A DNA stretch of 5,864 bases, from NCBI GenBank assembly GCA_031272615.1, contig JAISTL010000001.1, forward strand, positions 1-5,864. The letters run 5' to 3'. Every line of letters starts with the position of its first letter. The first letter of the stretch is position 1. The notes below the pieces were generated by a model, which saw only the letters and a list, made by a program, of their open reading frames with translations, made no database searches and was not told the origin of the DNA. This document shows, in pieces, positions 4,320 to 5,864 of the stretch. Source of the stretch: Methylobacteriaceae bacterium (GTDB lineage: Bacteria; Pseudomonadota; Alphaproteobacteria; Rhizobiales; Beijerinckiaceae). The position numbers and the translations under genes were made by a program.

Positions 4320-5864
4320 ATGAACGCGGTTGAAATCGAAGAGGCGGTGACGGCGCTGGCGGGGCGGGACTTCGACGCCGCGGAGTTTCCCTTTGCCTTC
4401 CTCGAAGCCTTCGGCAACGGCGCCACGACGCTGCGGCGGCTGCGGGCGGGCGCCACCAACCGGTCGGACACCGGCGGCGTGCTGCAGGCCAACAACATCC
4501 ATATCGGCGTGGCGCCGCCGGGCGAGGTCGGCCCGATGCTGGCAGCGCTCAGAGCCAGCCCGGCGACGGCGCGCTTCAAGGCCAGATTCATTCTGGCGAC
4601 CGACGGCGACACCTTCGAGGCCGAGGACAGGGAGTCCGGTGAAACGGTGGCCTGCGCCTATCGGGATTTCCCGGATCACTTCGGCTTTTTCCTGCCGTTG
4701 GCCGGCATCACCACCGTGCGGCAGGTGCGGGACAGCTCCTTCGACATCCGGGCGACAAGCCGCCTCAACCGGCTCTATGTGGAGCTCCTGAAAGACAATC
4801 CCGCCTGGGGAGCGGCGGAGCGCCGGCATGACATGAACCATTTCATGGCGCGGCTCATTTTCTGTTTCTTCGCCGAGGACACCGACATTTTCTCCGGTTC
4901 CGGCCGTTTCACCACGGTCATCGAGCAGATGAGCGCCCGGGATTCCTCCAACACCCACGAGGTTATCGGCGAAATCTTCCGCGCCATGAACACCCGGCAC
5001 GAGGCGCGGGCGGCGGCGGGCATCCCCCGCTGGGCCGCCGATTTCCCCTATGTCAACGGCGGCCTGTTTTCCGGCAGCCTGGAAGCGCCGCGCTTCAGCC
5101 GCATCGCCCGCTCCTACCTCCTGCATATCGGCAGCCTCGACTGGACGAAGATCAACCCCGACATTTTCGGCTCGATGATTCAGGCGGTGGCCGACGACGA
5201 GGAGCGCGGCGCGCTCGGGATGCACTATACCTCGGTGCCCAACATCCTGAAGGTGTTGAACCCGCTGTTTCTCGACGATTTGCGCGCCGCGCTGGAAGAG
5301 GCGGGCGACACCCCGCGCAAACTCCTGAACCTCAGGCGGCGCATGGCGAAAATCCGGGTGTTCGACCCCGCCTGCGGCTCGGGCAACTTCCTTGTTATCG
5401 CCTACAAGGAACTGCGGGCCATCGAAGCCGTCATCAACGAGCGGCGCGGCGAACCGGGCCGCAAAAGCGACATTCCGCTCACCAATTTCCGCGGCATCGA
5501 GCTGCGCGATTTTCCGGCGGAAATCGCCCGGCTGGCGCTCATCATCGCCGAATACCAGTGCGATGAACTCTATCGCGGCCAGCAGGAAGCGTTGCAGGAC
5601 TTTCTGCCCCTGTCGGCGGAAAACTGGATCGTCTGCGGCAACGCGCTTCGGCTTGACTGGCTTTCCGTCTGCCCGCCGACGGGAACCGGCGTCAAACTGC
5701 ACGCCGATGACCTGTTCAGCATGCCGCTCGATCAAGCGCAAATCGACTTTGAAAATGAGGGCGGAGAAACCTTCATTTGCGGAAATCCGCCGTATGTTGG
5801 AGACAAGAAGCAAACGAGGGAGCAAAAATCAGATCTGGAGGCGATTTTCTCTGTCAAGACAACA
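4320..5864 (+). CDS. MmeI-like class I DNA methyltransferase, 3' end outside the window
   Basis: 515 codons are visible; the family is usually about 900 residues or more. The regions, in order, match MmeI-like proteins. An N-terminal domain (1 to about 135) ends in HFGFFLPLAGI. A helical domain holds HDMNHFMARLIF (from 170), FFAEDTDIF (183-191) and FPYVNGGLF (242-250). Then come GMHYTS (300-305) and the methylase core, with motif I FDPACGSGNF (348-357, S-adenosylmethionine binding) and motif IV NPPY (489-492), typical of N6-adenine methylation. Type IIG members also carry an N-terminal nuclease with D...ExK; I see none here, so it may only methylate or rely on another nuclease. The recognition domain lies beyond the edge. 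The ATG at 4320 is the only possible upstream start, because an in-frame TGA stands at 4308-4310. The ribosome site is poor (AAGG two bases from the ATG). The last 46 codons are much less GC-rich than the first 46. Confidence 0.9.
   Translation, partial: MNAVEIEEAVTALAGRDFDAAEFPFAFLEAFGNGATTLRRLRAGATNRSDTGGVLQANNIHIGVAPPGEVGPMLAALRASPATARFKARFILATDGDTFEAEDRESGETVACAYRDFPDHFGFFLPLAGITTVRQVRDSSFDIRATSRLNRLYVELLKDNPAWGAAERRHDMNHFMARLIFCFFAEDTDIFSGSGRFTTVIEQMSARDSSNTHEVIGEIFRAMNTRHEARAAAGIPRWAADFPYVNGGLFSGSLEAPRFSRIARSYLLHIGSLDWTKINPDIFGSMIQAVADDEERGALGMHYTSVPNILKVLNPLFLDDLRAALEEAGDTPRKLLNLRRRMAKIRVFDPACGSGNFLVIAYKELRAIEAVINERRGEPGRKSDIPLTNFRGIELRDFPAEIARLALIIAEYQCDELYRGQQEALQDFLPLSAENWIVCGNALRLDWLSVCPPTGTGVKLHADDLFSMPLDQAQIDFENEGGETFICGNPPYVGDKKQTREQKSDLEAIFSVKTT

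Noticed and set aside
4251..5825. Long open frame of 524 codons on the minus strand
   Set aside because: It is antisense to the methyltransferase, whose motifs I (FDPACGSGNF) and IV (NPPY) are unmistakable. The antisense frame stays open because of GC-rich third positions, and its product resembles no protein I know.

Overview
The window looks like ordinary chromosome from a GC-rich proteobacterium, most likely an alphaproteobacterium. The grounds are the strong preference for G or C at third codon positions, the wording of the MCE (MlaD-type) transport protein, and a NUDIX protein with the 'PKGWP...EAWEEAG' pattern common in that class. I cannot name a genus.

Left part (1-2702): three genes lie on the minus strand. 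From right to left they are a membrane-anchored Sel1-repeat protein (2702 to 1464), a secreted single-domain cupin (1191 to 751), and the first 200 codons of an MCE-domain lipid-transport protein (602, running off the left edge). Gaps of 272 and 148 bases and a candidate promoter before the cupin suggest separate transcription units rather than one operon. All three products appear to act at or beyond the inner membrane.

Middle (2703-3404): about 400 bases without a gene lead to a complete tRNA-Arg (anticodon CCG, CCA end encoded) on the minus strand, with a good sigma70-type promoter. Divergent from it is the start region of a plus-strand NUDIX hydrolase, with a dyad over a TATAAA box and a short duplicated stretch that provides two possible start codons.

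Right part (3405-5864): the NUDIX gene is followed after 28 bases by a 100-base intergenic element with perfect 26-base inverted arms and a nested hairpin (REP- or MITE-like). A candidate promoter then precedes a large plus-strand DNA methyltransferase gene of the MmeI-like family, which runs off the right edge after the NPPY motif. Its N-terminal region shows no visible nuclease motif, and its last 46 visible codons are much poorer in G/C at the third position than its first 46.

No complete new multi-gene system is visible. The points most worth following are the 100-base structured repeat, the methyltransferase (possible modification or defence island continuing rightwards) with its compositional break, and the MCE gene lacking its usual ABC partners upstream.
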